A stretch of 64,000 nucleotides of DNA from Peronospora farinosa (lineage: Eukaryota; Oomycota; Peronosporomycetes; Peronosporales; Peronosporaceae). The notes under the pieces are model-generated. The model saw only the letters and a list, made by a program, of their open reading frames with translations, ran no database searches and was not told the origin of the DNA. Within the stretch, counting starts at the first letter, position 1. Each line of letters opens with the position of its first letter. Shown here piece after piece: positions 32,401 through 44,535 of this stretch. The position numbers and the translations under genes are program-made. The stretch spans positions 558,001 through 622,000 of the forward strand of contig CANTFK010000661.1 in NCBI GenBank assembly GCA_947646735.1. Reading direction: 5' to 3'.

Positions 32401-34323
32401 AAGGGTGACTCAGATTATGCAGACATTATCGAGTATCTGCGTGCTCCCAGCGATGCTGCACTGGGAGCATTATCCCGTACCAAGCGCGACCATATTCATC
32501 GATACAGTTTAGATGGCGATTTGCTTCTGTATAGCATCGACCAATTCGATGCTCCTCGCACGGTGATTGCCAATGACATGGATTTGCGTGCAAGAATCAT
32601 TCACGAGTATCACGATTCTCCTGCTGGCGGCCATTTAGGCCGCGAAAAGACTTTCGCGGCTGTGTCTCGAGACTTCTTCTGGCCCCACATGTATAAGTGG
32701 GTACGCAACTGGATCCGAACGTGCGAAATATGCCAGCGTGTGAAGCCATCTCCATCGTCACAGGCTCCCTTGCGATCGTTGCCAATTGCAGCAGAGGCCT
32801 GGAGATCAGTTTCGATGGACTTTATCTTCGGGCTTGCGCCCGATAGCCAAGCTCGAACGGGCATCTTGGTCTTTGTTGACAGATTCAGCAAGATGACACA
32901 TCTCGTGCCTGTTCACGCTAAGGTCACCGCGGCAGAGACCGCGGCGCACTTCATCGACGCGGTGTTCCGTCATCATGGCCTTCCAGAAAACATTGTTTCG
33001 GACCGTGATCCGCGATTTACGTCCGCATTTTGGACATCACTTTTCGAGCTCCTCGGGACAAAACTGCTGATGTCGACGGCAGCCCATCCGGAAACGGATG
33101 GGCAGACCGAGCGCGTAAACCGAGTCCTCGAAGATGTTCTTCGGAGTTATGCTACGTCATTTACAAGTTGGAGTGCATTTTTACCACTCGCTGAGTTCGC
33201 ACTCAACAACGCCGTACACGCGTCAACAGGGTTGACGCCATTTTTTGTGAATTCGGCTCGTCACCCTCGTGTTCCTACTGTCTTGGCCGTGGGGCGACCC
33301 ACAACACCTAGTGGCTCCACTCTGGGGGGGGATAAAGGTGATAAACAAGGATCGAGTGCATCTCACGGTATTTTGAGCGCGAATGCAGTAACACGATCCA
33401 AGGCAAAGACGGCCATTTTGACGCCATCAGACGTGGCGTCTCCATTAGCTCGATGGACTGCGCAGACTTTGATTGACCCGTCTTCGGGTAAGCGTTCCCC
33501 TACTGCCAACTACGCGCCGATTGAGTCGGCGCGACCAATTGATGACATGGCCGTGTCGGAATTTATACTCCAACGTCAAGCCATCACCCGGTTTGTACGC
33601 GACGCACTACAAACTGCTGTAGACCAACAGAAGGAGAACGCTGACAAACATGGAAGAAAGAACATGAGCAAGTTTGAGAAAGGTGACCGTGTATTATTAT
33701 CTACGGAAGGTTTAAGGGATTCTGCGGTCACTAATCTGGGCGCGAGTAAACTCGCGCCACGCTTCATCGGTCCATTCAAGGTTCTGAAGGCAATTGGCGA
33801 CGCTTATACACTCGACGTCCCCTCTTCACTGCGACTCCACCCGACATTCTATGTCGGGCGGCTGAAGGAATATCGACCGGCTACGCTTCACGGTTTGGCT
33901 CCGATGCCGGCTTCAGGGGTTCGTAAGTCGAACGGCCTTCCCGTCGCGCTCGACGCGCCGATGACATGGGGCGGGGTCTCGATCCCGTTTGAACCTGACC
34001 AAGCATCTGGCGCTCCAGAATCCTTATCCGCTCGAGCAGTTCACGGTTCGACTGTCGGGTCTCACTCGAAGTCTTCTCCGCCTGGGCAGCACGTTCACTG
34101 GCAGCCTCAGCCTCCAGCCGAGCATCGGCAGCTATATTCACGGCCTGATCAACATCGTCCTGAGCAACCAGGACGCCAGCTCTACCACCGCGAGGGCCCT
34201 CCTCCGCTTGTTGATGCGGAGGGACAGGTGCGCTGGATTGTAGACCGCATTGTGGGTCACGAGGACCCTCCACAACCATTACTGCAGTCGGCTCATGAAG
34301 CGTGCGGTTCCATCCGTGCGTAG
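29395..34323 (+). CDS. pol: Pol polyprotein of C1 (protease, RT, RNase H, integrase; chromodomain truncated)
   Basis: This frame of about 1640 codons, entered by -1 frameshifting, has no internal stop. Protease: [11 protein letters not shown] (about 29580) and [20 protein letters not shown] Val/Glu/Pro-rich repeat linker (30090-30430) follows. [12 protein letters not shown] and YFDDIFVHS (31441). RNase [12 protein letters not shown] (31898), YTDHASL. Integrase: [51 protein letters not shown] (HHCC and D,D,E all present), then RFIGPF. A 2-bp deletion at about 34299 ends the frame inside the chromodomain region. Apart from that it looks catalytically competent. The antisense ORF overlaps from 33881. 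Confidence 0.92.
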   Translation, partial: RSGPVGAGRPTGWNGGPGPPVAAQPSSPPALRARLNATTTSGDSRLIIVSLHVAGVRRPLRALLDSGATNNFFRESCLSMLPPSIQVREGPGQVVVKLADGKPHRVSRREVSLPYTFDGFRSNDDFLVIAMNYAFDCILGMPWLARYKPQIDWLARSVRRRRKFDVSEVFTHLLVSPSDWPNVTVVDRDSTTLAVHRASDGPLCTACAVLRDTSDSDSSLQSEEDNEDDAVEQGFPRVINAVEQGFPHVNAVVEPGFPSAPIVVEQGLPQGHCGDEQELASECDVDGQESSRESMMVEPGFPSSPTVVEPRFPHGHTVVEQGLPRGFMAAEQELPHQVSTVEFGVLPSSVSGILDNDIQCLEGGDGLSPDCGLPASSSDPKHDGDNSTENLALECVHAIVYVEGSPQRRQYIEVESPPRNASSITSLPGLSWKHFLRDLKGGTVEQVCLITNEVVTVANEEHMARPQSAEPKSAREERFASQSWEALQESGNPVYDIAREYADVFPDKIPAELPADRGVRHEIDLVPGSKYCVTWQWPLPRDQVEAIDAFFEGRRKAGHVRESISPHSSSTFCVKKATGGWRIVHAFNKLNDATIPAQTPIPRKDMVLNSMSGSVIFSAIDLTDGFYQILMRPSDIPLTAVSTPSGMLWEWLVMPQGLKNAPATFNRMVSQVLRPLRNFAPSYFDDIFVHSRAEGNLNDVQVHLQHLKQVFQVMRDNKLYANLKKCVFCAPEIPVLGCYVSKSGVRADPEKVSSICSWPTPKNPTELRQWLGLANYLHKYTKDYAGSIQPLSSLLKKDATWLWRPEHQAAFEAVKKSLASAPVLVLPDDSKPFHVVCDASDFAIGCALMQFDDEGRERVVSYQSRQMKPAEKNYPVHDKELLAMRYALIKFRVHLLGESTFALYTDHASLRTAMKSPHLSQRMARWLSFFSEYNFVVHYKPGKTNILADALSRRPDYDPRTALSRQATDDEDDDDRCAMCVSLNLTRVTPEPCLFDEIVAAYKGDSDYADIIEYLRAPSDAALGALSRTKRDHIHRYSLDGDLLLYSIDQFDAPRTVIANDMDLRARIIHEYHDSPAGGHLGREKTFAAVSRDFFWPHMYKWVRNWIRTCEICQRVKPSPSSQAPLRSLPIAAEAWRSVSMDFIFGLAPDSQARTGILVFVDRFSKMTHLVPVHAKVTAAETAAHFIDAVFRHHGLPENIVSDRDPRFTSAFWTSLFELLGTKLLMSTAAHPETDGQTERVNRVLEDVLRSYATSFTSWSAFLPLAEFALNNAVHASTGLTPFFVNSARHPRVPTVLAVGRPTTPSGSTLGGDKGDKQGSSASHGILSANAVTRSKAKTAILTPSDVASPLARWTAQTLIDPSSGKRSPTANYAPIESARPIDDMAVSEFILQRQAITRFVRDALQTAVDQQKENADKHGRKNMSKFEKGDRVLLSTEGLRDSAVTNLGASKLAPRFIGPFKVLKAIGDAYTLDVPSSLRLHPTFYVGRLKEYRPATLHGLAPMPASGVRKSNGLPVALDAPMTWGGVSIPFEPDQASGAPESLSARAVHGSTVGSHSKSSPPGQHVHWQPQPPAEHRQLYSRPDQHRPEQPGRQLYHREGPPPLVDAEGQVRWIVDRIVGHEDPPQPLLQSAHEACGSIRA
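30085..30435 (+). repeat. Degenerate VE(P/Q)-G-(F/L)-P repeats in C1 pol linker
   Basis: Units of about 14-16 codons, each with VEPGFP, VEQGLP or a variant, are repeated between protease and RT. The 132-bp segment 30244-30375 is the unit that occurs four times in C2. Confidence 0.8.
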
Positions 34324-35324
34324 GTACCGAGTACGTTGGCTTGGATTCCCTCCCGAGCAGGATACATGGGAACCACGTTCCTCGCTCCTTCGTGACGTTC
34401 CAGATGTGGTTCTGTCGTATGAAGCCACGAAGTCGGACTATTCCAAGGCGGGCGAGCACGCGAACGCTCTCGTGACAAACGAGAGCGGTAAGGAGATTCA
34501 CGTTGTCGGGAACGGGAACGATGACGCGAACGAGAACGATGTCGCGAACGAGAACGACGCCGTGAACGAGAACGTCGCGGTGAATACACATCACGATTGC
34601 GAGGCGAGAATCGCGAAGCAGGACGGACAAGCGAACGTGTCGCTGCCCTGCGCTGATGATCCCGCGGAGATTGACTCCGCTGTCGCGAGTGGTGCTGCCA
34701 GCGAGGCGCACCACGAATAACTGCGCTTCTCCGTTCGCCCAGACTTCGCTCATACTTTGCAATCCAACTTCGTTCGCGATCGCTGAGTGGACACTCAGCG
34801 ATGTGTCGTCGCCATTCGTCATGAGTTGGGCGTGGAGTCGAGTCACAAGATTGGCATCCTTCATTGACATGGACGAAGCAGAGACGGTCCTCATTCCAAG
34901 CTTCCTCACACACTCTTTCGCGTAGCGCGCCGATGGAGTGATCGGCGCGAAGTTCCTCTCGATTGGCGAGCCATAACTGGAAGTTGCTACCATCCTCGAG
35001 CATCCGATTCCAACGTTGGATGAAGGCGCACCAAGAACGTTGTAGAGCTTCATGCTCGATTCCATCAAGACCTTTCCCGCGCAGTTTTCGAAATCGGCGG
35101 AAGTATTCCCGCATCATGTCCAGTGAGTCCGGAGCGTGAGCTCCGGACAAGTCGTACAGCGACCAAGGTATGAGCTGCCGCGCCATGATGCTGGTTGATG
35201 CATTCCCGCTGATGTATCTTGGGCGTCCTGCTGGATTGGGTGTTGGGTCTCCAGACATTGCTTGTTCGTTTGTGAGCGAAGGGTTTTCGACAGTTGAGCA
35301 CTCACGGTTGGTGAGTGCTGTCAT
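33881..35324 (-). pseudogene. Antisense ORF of C1 (frameshifted by the 2-bp deletion)
   Basis: This corresponds to the intact 493-codon antisense ORF of C2. It starts at ATG 35324, right beside the polypurine tract and 14 bp from the 3' LTR. The first frame (35324-34293) encodes the N-terminal region with WSLYDLSGAHAPDSL, a Cys/His cluster and the Ser/Arg repeat domain. The 2-bp deletion at about 34299 then shifts the frame, and the C-terminal coiled coil ([13 protein letters not shown]) is in the frame 35068-33881. The same deletion also cuts the sense chromodomain. Confidence 0.7.
34301..34720 (+). pseudogene. pol: Detached chromodomain tail of C1 pol
   Basis: After the 2-bp deletion the chromodomain continues in another frame with [19 protein letters not shown], then an acidic/Asn tail with NEND repeats, ending at TAA 34718-34720. 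In C2 the two parts are joined in one frame. The C chromodomain is split by an insertion of roughly 20 residues between its first strand (WIVDRIVG) and RYRVRWLGF. Confidence 0.85.
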
Positions 35325-35337
35325 GAGAAGGGGGTGA
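35325..35337 (+). promoter_or_regulatory. Polypurine tract of C1
   Basis: GAGAAGGGGGTGA directly precedes the 3' LTR and touches the antisense ATG. Confidence 0.75.
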
Positions 35338-35679
35338 TGTAATGGGCTACATTGCACATATAGCATTAACACAAATAAACAATTACATGTGTAGGCAGGT
35401 GCTGGGCCCGAATAGCGGGCACAGCGTGGTAATTTATTATTGGTTTATTATTGGGCCTAAAGTCCCCAATATGGACCAATGATAAATCAACCTGAAATTG
35501 TGTGGTTCCCGAAAGGCGGGAACACTGTCGTATTTATTACGACTAAAATCTTCGTAATTAGTACGAATTAAAACCAAAATAAAAATCAGAGTTAAATTTA
35601 CTTAATACCTAATACTTGGGCTTGAGTCTTCCTCAAGCGCACGTGTAAGCTAGTAGCGGTACGTTCTAGCCCCGTTACA
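35338..35679 (+). repeat. 3' LTR of C1
   Basis: 342 bp, differing at a few positions from the 5' LTR (for example ACATGTGTAGG, CATTGCAC). The following GAGTTTGTATGTTGCACTAT is Helitron-like sequence and does not match the 5' flank, so no target duplication is present. Confidence 0.93.
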
Positions 35680-37260
35680 GAGTTTGTATGTTGCACTATT
35701 ACTACAGTTGCAAATATCCATATCAGAGAATTAATGTGTCGTGCTTCTGTCTATAACATTAATATACGAAACGATTGCACTCATATGTGTTCATATTTAC
35801 CACTACATATTGCAACATCAAACGCAGCTTTATAAAATAATAAGTGAGACACATTCTAAATTTTTTTATCACAAACATGGGCTCAGTCCTTAAATGCCCA
35901 GTCCTTAAATATACTTTATACCTTGGCATTGTCATCAGGTTGTACTGGAATCAATTATATGACTCATATGTATTGTGTCATACACATTTAGATTCCTCCA
36001 TCAACCAGATGTTGTAAAATAAATAGATGGGTACGATGTCAAAAGCAGGCTTCGCGCACCGTGTCCGTCGGAACGAAGAGGTAAAAGTTGACCTTTGAAA
36101 CGACAGGTACACTTTGCTCTTCTTACACATTGACTATCAACTATATTAATTTACTTGAGTAAACTGGATATATAATAAGGTAAAATGGTGGGCCAATATG
36201 CTATCAGCGTAAATTTGCGCACCCATATGTCAGAACGACGGACTAAGATCCTAGACCTTGGTATCAAAAGCTGCATATAGGCTGAAAGTAGCATGAAAAA
36301 AGCTGATTGACACAACAACATTCGATCCTTTTCATGTCATTAATTTAATATTTATGGTCCGCTCGAACCTTTCCGTCGCAACGTCGGATGAACACAATTA
36401 CTTATTTGCATTAACGTAAGCAGATTTCCATCACTCATATTTTTAATTATTGTGATATGTTATAGGTATAGCAATATATTTTGTCAAAAATCCATTTATA
36501 GAAAGGGGTATTATGACTAGAATTTGTATAGTAAAAATCCATTAGTCCATCATGCTATATCATGCTACATAATTAAATGGAAAATGCACGAAACGATGGG
36601 TACACATTGACTTATTATACCCATCACTATAACCTTAGCCGACCCGATATGCTAAGTAAATGATACATATATATATACTCATATATATACACCGCACTGT
36701 TGGAACAACCGGTGAATGCCCTAACGAAACGCTGCGTTAAAGTTGCCCATATCTATTAGCGTAGTTTTTGCACGCATGTCCAACGGATGAACACTCAAGC
36801 AAATCACTGCGCTTAAGATGCCTATATAATCTAATATGCACCGTCGGGACGACAAATAAACATCCTAGCAGATTGTTGCGCATAAAAAGCCTGCATATAC
36901 AACTTTGTACCGTTGGAACGACGGGTGATCAAATGAAACATTGACGAGTAAACGAGTACACATAGACCTAAATATCCATCTTTACCCTAAGTCAATCGAA
37001 TTATCTTACGTTAAATGATGGGTTTACAGGTCAAAAGGCAGACCATGTTCGTCGAAACGACGGGTGAACACCCTTACTATCGAAACGACAGGTATACATT
37101 GATCTTCATACACATTACCATTGATGTTCTTTAATTACCTAAGTCCATATACGACCAGCGTCAAATTTTTGCACCTATCGGTCGAAACGACGGGAACACC
37201 CCTATATATGTATTAATAGCATAAATCCATGTCCGTCGGAACGACGGGTACACACCCTAG
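35680..37260 (+). mobile_element. Helitron-like unit, left end missing
   Basis: It starts mid-unit, matching unit 3 from about 17170, and is non-coding with internal hairpin motifs (near 36065, 36225, 36370, 37050, 37180). It ends with the perfect hairpin CCGTCG-GAA-CGACGG (37233-37247), nine nt, then CTAG at 37257-37260. Confidence 0.68.
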
Positions 37261-37952
37261 TCTATATAAAAAAAGAATACTGTCCGTCCGTCCGTTTGAT
37301 CCTTTTCCGGCATTCGGATTGGCTACTTTTGCATTAATTGCTAATTTTGGATTGGCTGATTTTGCATATAAATACGAAAAGGTCAGTTGTACACGAACTC
37401 AAGTTGCATCAAAAAGTTGTTTGACACACCTAAAGATAACCAACAGATACGGATAACGTAAAATGCCATGCTATAAATCGGTCGGACATCTATATTAAAA
37501 AATGGATAGCATGACTAAAAATTATATCGTACGATCTATATAATAAAAAAAATTCGTTCGTTGTGTACTATAATAAATTGGATATTTACGAAACGACGTG
37601 TACACATTCACCTTCATACCCATCAGTTTAACTTCTATGATTATACGAAATTTTAGACATACTTTGATTACTGCGTCCGTCGGGACGACGGGTACACATT
37701 GACCAGCGTCGGCAGGTAGACGTTGCCTTTCATACTTATTGACTTCATATGTAGCAATTACCTGACTCTACCAGAAAAATAAGTAGGTACGAAGATTATC
37801 TAGCAGATGGTTGCTCACCATGTCCGTCGGAACGACGAGTGACCATCCCTATGTTAAGATATATGGTGAGCCAGGGTTCTATCAGCGTAGATTCGCGCAC
37901 CTATCCGTCGGAACAACGGGCACTATCATAAAGCTGCACACAGGCAAAAAGG
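37261..37952 (+). mobile_element. Left part of a Helitron-like unit, split by B2
   Basis: It starts TCTATATAAAAAAAG. It matches 20759-21429 closely, with one extra short segment near 37390. It resumes at 53927 beyond B2; AAAAGG is repeated on both sides of B2 (37947-37952 and 53927-53932). Confidence 0.72.
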
Positions 37953-38592
37953 TGTAGCGGAGCCACCCAGCTCTCTAGCCAGAGGAAGACTTTCGGCTGG
38001 AAGCCTCTTAGTTCTAGAGAACTAAATAGAGTGAAGGCTAAAAGCCTCTTAGTTCTAAGGAACTAATTAAACGACTTAAAGTCACCCTGTTCTAAGGAAC
38101 TAGGAAAGAGACTTTTAGTCAATCAAGCAATATGCTTAAGGTTCAGAGAACCAACGCACAGAGTGCAAGAACAAGCTAGAAGCTTAGGGGTTCAGAGAAC
38201 CAACGCACGAAGTGCACAAGAGAGCAAGTCAGAACGACTTGCGATCTTAAACTCAAAAGGAGAACTGATTATATTTATGCTTTAAGATTTTATGAATAGT
38301 CCTACTCTAAGTACACTACACTAGATTAATTACTATAATAGTAATTATTATATGCAGACTTTGCTATTGGACGACGTATCGTCTAAACATCTGTGTATGA
38401 TGTACTTAATACAGCGTTAGTGATTTATCGAATCCCAATCGATAAGATACGTATTACCGAATACCGTATCTTAACGCTCATACTTAATACCTCTCTAACG
38501 AGAAGTATAATAATGCATTATATGCAATAGAAAGGAGAGTTTAAGCGTAAACTCTCGGAAAGACGCTACAACAGTCGTGTAACCCCGTTACA
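37953..38592 (-). repeat. 3' LTR of B2
   Basis: 640 bp, nearly identical to the B1 LTR, with the same run of small hairpins. Confidence 0.93.
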
Positions 38593-38703
38593 CCCTCCCC
38601 CACCAGACTGACGTTCCCATAGAATGTCACTCGACATCTTTCCTCGTAGAGGTAGTGCTTTAGCGAACGTTTAAAACCTCACGGTTTGTTCACGGCACAT
38701 AAC

Positions 38704-39987
38704 ATGACGCCTCCCGGCAGTGAGTCACAGACTCTTCGGGACCTCATTGAAGACGACCTTGACGAAGCGGTTGATTACGAAAGTGACACCGTCTTTGTGG
38801 GACCCGATGGGTCCCCTTTAGCCACCCTCACGGGTGAAGATGACACTCGTCATGCACCGAATCCGTTCCCTGAACGTGGTGCAGCAGATGCGCTAACAGC
38901 GTTACGTGACTCGCCTGACGTCTCGTCAACGGCGACGGTTACTAACCCGCTCGACGAGTAGCAGCAGCAGACTATCGATCAATAGGAAGGCGCCAAGCGC
39001 CGGACGAAGAATATGGCGAGACTTCAGGACCACCGACAGTACAGGTTCAAGCCACCTACGGTGGAAGAACGCCTAAAGGAAGCATCTGGGCATTCCCTTT
39101 CTGGTTGGACCATTGGGCCTGAGGCCATTTCACCTGAGGATGTTGCCACGCGCACGGCACTTCGACAACGATATCTGGAACCCCACATCACTACGCAAAG
39201 CCAATACTTGGCACGCCTTAATAGGCAAGTGCGCGGTGCGCCAGTTCCTCCCATAAAGGGTGTTCCCATCCTTCTGTTCGCGGGGGAAACCGAGGACGAA
39301 GAAGACACGGCCTTTAGCCGCTGGGCGCATTATGCGCGACGTTTAAGCAGCATGTGGGCCCTACAGGCAAGTGCCGATGTGGCAGATGTTCGACTCGAGC
39401 GAAAGATGCGTTACGATTACGCTAAATTGAAGGCCCGGGGAAAATTGAAATCCCAACGAACGCATTATGCGCCTGCTACCCAGCAGCCCAATGTTTCGGC
39501 TACCCCTGTAGCCGCGAGTTCACGACAGCCCGAGGCCGCTAACCCGCCTACCCTCACCATTACTGGTGAGAAGCGTCAGCGCCAACAAGCAGACCCTGCG
39601 CACGACGCTCAAAAACGTCCACGGCGTACGGGCAGTCCTGCCGAAGGGGAGTCTCAAACTCCCATGAATTCCACGATTCGGGATAACCCCGCCACTTCAC
39701 CAGATACTGGTTTTGACCATGACGGCGACGCTTCTGCAGTAGACGCTCCACATGGAACTCTAGGTTCCCCTGCGCATTAAGCAAAGGAGGAGGAGGCCGG
39801 TGTATCGGTACAAGCTCATGCCGAGCTTGTTCAGGAGGTGCGGTCCCTTCGTGAGGAGAGGCAGACGATGAACTCCCGTCTTGCGTCCCTGGAAGAGAGT
39901 CGGACCCGAATGCAGGGTCAGCTTGACATGTTGGCGCAGATGCTTCGTCCCGCGACAATGCCAATGGGCTCGGCGCGAGCGCCTTAG
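38704..39987 (+). pseudogene. Antisense ORF of B2, one frame with three stops
   Basis: From ATG 38704 (111 bp from the 3' LTR) to TAG 39985-39987, 428 codons stay in one frame. The only interruptions are two TAG codons near 38960-38985 and a TAA at 39778, the last being CGA in B1. It encodes the acidic N-terminus, the GWTIGPEAISPEDVA region, VPILLFAGETEDEED, a basic helix, two NLS-like clusters (KRQRQ, KRPRR) and a C-terminal coiled coil (LREERQTMNSRLASLEESRT). The frame is kept over 1.28 kb, including about 850 bp where no sense gene exists, which argues for past selection. It overlaps the sense chromodomain. Confidence 0.68.
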
Positions 39988-42900
39988 CGTCTATTTGGGA
40001 CGGATCCCGATAAGGTTCCAACATGGCGACATAAAACAAAGGATGTGTACGCAATTTGCGCGGCAAGTTAAGCGTATACGCTGTGCCTTTCTTGGCAATG
40101 ACCTTTAAAGGGTCCGATAAAGCGCGGGCGCAACTTCGTCTTAAAGACAGCGGATACTACATTGGTAGGATTGTAGGATTTAGCATTAAGTAATACTTGG
40201 TCTCCGACCTCATAATCATCAATACAATTTCTGCCATTCGCATCTGCATATTCTTTTTGTTTGTCTTGACTATCAGCCATTGCATCTTGCACATGTCGTA
40301 AGACATTTAGTCGCGTTGCGAGAAACGTATTCATCTGTTTCTTAACAGTATTAGGACTGACATCAGCAAGCCGATCGGCAACCTCTCCCCCACCAAGCCC
40401 TGAACCACTCGGTGGTAGCGTTAACGGAACGCGTGGGTGTGTAAGACCATTCACATAGAACGGAGTGTAGCCGGTAGAGGCGTGCACGGAGTTATTGAGA
40501 GCAAACTCAACTACAGGGAGCATAGAGCTCCAACGCTTAGGCGTTTCAGCACAAACGCTGCGTAGGATATCTTCCACAACGCAATTTACGCGTTCAGTTT
40601 GACCATCGGTCTGCGGATGATCCGCTGTGGACATGTCCAAACGAGTGCCCAGCACCTGGAAGACGGACTTCCACAATTTACTCGTAAAACGAGGATCACG
40701 ATCAGAAACAATTGCCACTGGCAAGCCATGTTGGCGAATCACCCGATCGATAAACAGCTCCGCTGTACCCATACCATCGATCGAATATGGCACAGCCGCT
40801 AAGTGAGCCATCTTGCTCAAACGGTCAACAAAGACCACAATACCTGTATTGCCATGCGAATCTTTCGGTAGGCCAAATACAAAGTCCATACTAATGGACT
40901 CCCAGCACCCAGTGGGAATAGGCAAGCTAGCCAGCGGCGCTGCCGAATGGGGCGAGGGTTTCACCCGTTGACACGTTTCATACGTGCGCACATATGTACT
41001 CACCCATTTGTATAATTTGGGCCACCAATAACTTTGGCATACTTCCCCATAGGTCTTTTCGCGACCCAAATGACCACCGATGGCGGTGTCATGTACCTCA
41101 TAGAGGATACGATACTCCAGGTCCTCGTCATGAGGAACCACAATGAGCCGAGAGGATCCGCCACATCTGTACGATAGTACAACAGCCCCTGATCGATAGA
41201 ATATCGATGGAGGCTCGCACGTATTCGTGCCGACAATTTAATGTCCGAGTCTTTAAACCAATCACTGCCAAAAGCCTGTAGCAACGCTATACAGTGATCA
41301 TCTTTAGCCTACGCCGTCCGAATGAGATCGGTGATCGAAGACGACAACGTCGTAACATGATCAAGCTCATAGTCAGGTCTGCGTGACAACGCATCAGCCA
41401 AAGCATTTTGCTTGCCAGGCTTATACTTCACCACGAAGTTATATTTGGCAAAGAATAACAAGCTAGAGGGCCATTCTCTGCGAGAGATGCGGCGACTGAG
41501 TCGCAGTGCGTAACGACGCATGATCGGTATAGATCACAAAAGGCTTTGAGCCCAGCAGATGAACTCTGAATTTGACCAGGGCATACTTCATCGCAAGTAG
41601 CTCTTTGTCATGAACTGGATAGTTCTTTTCTGCAGCTTTCAGCTGGCGAGATTCAAAAGCGACTACACGCTCACGACCTTCATCATCTGTTTGTTACAGA
41701 GCACTGCCAATGGCAAAATCCGATGCGTCACAGACGACACTAAACGGTCGGTCAGGGTCTGGCAAAGCCAAAATAGGAGCATGTAGAAGGCTCGCCTTCA
41801 CCGCTTGAAAAGCATCCTCGTGCTCGGCATGCCAACACCATTCCACATCCTTTTTAAGGAGATTGGATAACGGCCGAGCCATATCAGCGTAATTCTCGCT
41901 ATACTTGTGTAAGTAATTGGCAAGGCCAAGCCATTTACGCAAGTCCTTCTGAGACTGTGGAACAGGCCAATCGACTATGGCTTTAACCTTGGCGGGATCC
42001 GCTCGTAGGCCCCGCTTCCCAATGAAGCACCCTAGAAAGGGAATCTCTTAGGCCCCGAAGATGCACTTAGATGCATTAGCATATAATTTATTAGTGCGCA
42101 TGCACTCGAGCACTGCTCGTAAATGAACAATATGGTTCTCAATATCTGACCGCCCATGTTCAGCTCGGCTATGGACAAAAATGTCATCAAAATACGCCTG
42201 TGCATAACTTCGATGGGGTCGAAACAATTGCGTCACCAAACGGTTAAACGTAGCCGGAGCATTAGATAGCCCCTGGGGCATCACTAACCACTCCCAGAGC
42301 ATACCGCTCGGAGTACTAACAGCAGTAAGCGGAATATCGCTAGCTCGCATGAGCAATTGGTAATAACCATCGACTAAGTCGAGCGCACTGTACATGGTAC
42401 AACCGACCATATTGTTTTGAAGAACATCCTTTGTAGGTATTGGCGTCTGTGCAGGTATCGTGGCTGCATTGAGCTTATTATAAGCATGAACGATACGCCA
42501 TTGGCCATTCGGTTTCTTAACACAGAAAGCGGGTGTCGAGTGCGGAGATTTGCTCTCACGCACCATGCCCGCTGCGTGCTTTGCACGAAAGAACTCGTCA
42601 ATGACGTCACACTGTTTTTTGGGTAAAGGCCACTGCCGTGTTACGCAGTATTTGGTTCCGGGAACCAATTCAATTTCATGACGTACGCCCCTATCAGGTG
42701 GTAGAACCGACGGTGGATCGTGACACACCACGTCCTGGAATTCCTTTACCAAAGGATAGTAGGGATCTGAAGGGTTTTTCAGAATAGATGCCCCACTACG
42801 TGCACTTAGTGCCGCTTTGGTATCTTTAAGGACTGTCTCATCGACAAGCGAGGATGAGTGCAACTCGAGGTTAGGTTGAATGACCATCATATCGGATAGA

Positions 42901-43808
42901 GCACCTGCCTTCAAGGCCTGATGAAATTCATCCACAGACATTTCGTCTAGCTCTAAAAGAGCATTTAATGATGGGAGGGCCTCAAGGTCAACCTCACCAT
43001 CTACATCACCTGTCACTCCGTTGACCAGGGTGTACAACTGGTCATTGACATTACTATGCGATAAAACAGACGCTTTGCGTCTCGCAGCCGCCATCTGGCG
43101 ACGCTGCCGTCTCATTGACGAGACCGTACTCTTCAAAGTACTTGGGATATTATCATCCCCAAGGTCAACAGACCTCTTGTCGTTTACTTGCCCTATGCGA
43201 GGGCCGATGTCATTACCGACACCCAGTGGGTCACTAGTACCAGTGACTTCACTAACAAGGTCATCGACCTTCACTTGCTCTATACGAGAGCCGATGTCAT
43301 TATCGACATCCAGTGAATCGCATTTACAGCCAATATTACTAACAAGGCCATCGACCTTAACTTGCTCTATACGAGAGCCGATGTCATTACCGACATCCAG
43401 TGTCTCAATATTACTTTGAGTATCACTCAACGGAGTACGTGCCGTTCCACTAAGTGTCATTGAGCTCTGCTCGACACTATTATTGTTGACATCGGAGTTT
43501 ATCAACTCAGACACTCCAATGTCCAGCACACTAACTGAATCAGTTAATGGCTCGCGCCAATAGCACTTTCGTTTTCTAGCGAAGGTGAGTTCATGACTCT
43601 TCAAAGCTTCGCTAGGAACATTGCGCGTTGCGCCTAAAGTTTTGGATCTACAATCGATCCATGGCTCATGGCGTTCCAGCCAGGCCATACCGAGAATGAG
43701 ATCATATCTCGAGTCCAAATCTAGGTAAAGACAGCTTTCAACGCTATTGAAGTCTAAAAACTTCATACCTAAGTTCAACGGAACTTTAGGAAACGGTGAC
43801 ACGTACAC
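39560..43808 (-). pseudogene. pol: Pol of B2: protease end, linker, RT, RNase H, integrase, chromodomain
   Basis: The frame 43808-42048 encodes the protease closing block [20 protein letters not shown], the GNDIG repeat linker and RT with intact [10 protein letters not shown] and YFDDIFVHS. It ends at a TAA at about 42048-42050. Downstream pieces (41942-41694, 41521-41309, 41284-41000, 41141-40068, 40066-39560) carry RNase H, integrase with SMDFVFGL and [15 protein letters not shown] and the chromodomain, separated by stops and indels. Catalytic residues lost in B1 are kept here, but the frame is more broken. Confidence 0.88.
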
Positions 43809-44016
43809 CGGTCGCGAGACGTACGGTTAAACTGTCACTCTCTTGCGCTTCTAGCGCCTCAACATACAGCTTAACCTCTCCAATGGAGCGACGTCGGACA
43901 TAATTCCCTGACGCCCCTGAGTCATTTAAAATTGACCATGGTTTCTCAAAACTCTTAACGTTTGCCGACACAACCAACAAGCCTGACTTGTATTCCTGTT
44001 CCATGGAAGCATCCAC
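43786..44016 (-). pseudogene. pol: Protease N-terminal part of B2
   Basis: The active site NDSGASGNYVRRRS is at about 43900 in a short open frame; the rest of the protease is in the next frame after an indel near 43800. Same frame relation to gag (-1) as in B1. Confidence 0.8.
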
Positions 44017-44072
44017 AGAACCACCTGGGGCTAAGCCCTGTTTACCTCTACCTCCTAAAGATCCAACAGAAC

Positions 44073-44535
44073 TTAGTTCTTTCCCCGTAGGTAGGGCGCC
44101 CCACGCCTACTGGGAGTTGACGTTTTCCCCTGCGGTGATCGCCTTTTCGCTAGGAGCAGGGTTTCGGCTTTGCCGATTTGAACGTTGCTTTCGCAACGGA
44201 CAGCTAGGGCGGAGATGCCTAGTGCTTCCGCACATATAAAATCTACGGATGTTACCTTGCTGCTCAGCAGCTTAAAGCTCAGCTTCTTCAGCTTGACTGA
44301 GATCCATGGGTTCCGCCCTGTTAGAGATATTTGATTGACACCATGACAGACCTTATCGAGCAAATTTAAAATTAAATTCAGCGTTAAACGCTATGCTTAC
44401 TGCCTCCTCGAAAGTCGAAGGCTGGACACGGAAAACTTCCGTCCTGGCGACCCCAGTACGAAGTCCTTCCATAAAAATGGTTACTAGGACTTCCTCTGAC
44501 AGAGGGTCCTGCTGCATAGCAGCAATGAGAGTTCT
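44073..44535 (-). pseudogene. gag: C-terminal part of Gag, B2
   Basis: The second half of gag, downstream (minus strand) of the C2 insertion. The zinc knuckle reads FYMCGSTRHLRPSC: the first Cys is changed to Phe. There is an in-frame stop near 44350 and the tail ends ENVNSQ before the gag UAG. The gag stop hairpin is damaged by a small insertion (GTAGGTAGG). The first half lies at 52646-53229. Confidence 0.78.
44531..44535 (+). other. Target-site duplication of C2, left copy
   Basis: GTTCT, repeated at 52646-52650 directly after the C2 3' LTR. Joining the B gag halves there restores collinearity with other Gags. Confidence 0.93.

Larger units (their letters stand above)
27993..35679 (+). 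mobile_element. Ty3/Gypsy chromodomain retrotransposon, family C copy 1
   Basis: This 7687-bp element has 342-bp LTRs, a primer-binding site, gag, a slippery heptamer, a long pol, an antisense ORF and a polypurine tract. It is the best-preserved element here: pol is open for more than 1600 codons until a 2-bp deletion in the chromodomain region. It lies in B1 gag at exactly the same base as C2 in B2. On its right side, however, it is followed by Helitron-like sequence instead of B gag. Confidence 0.95.
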
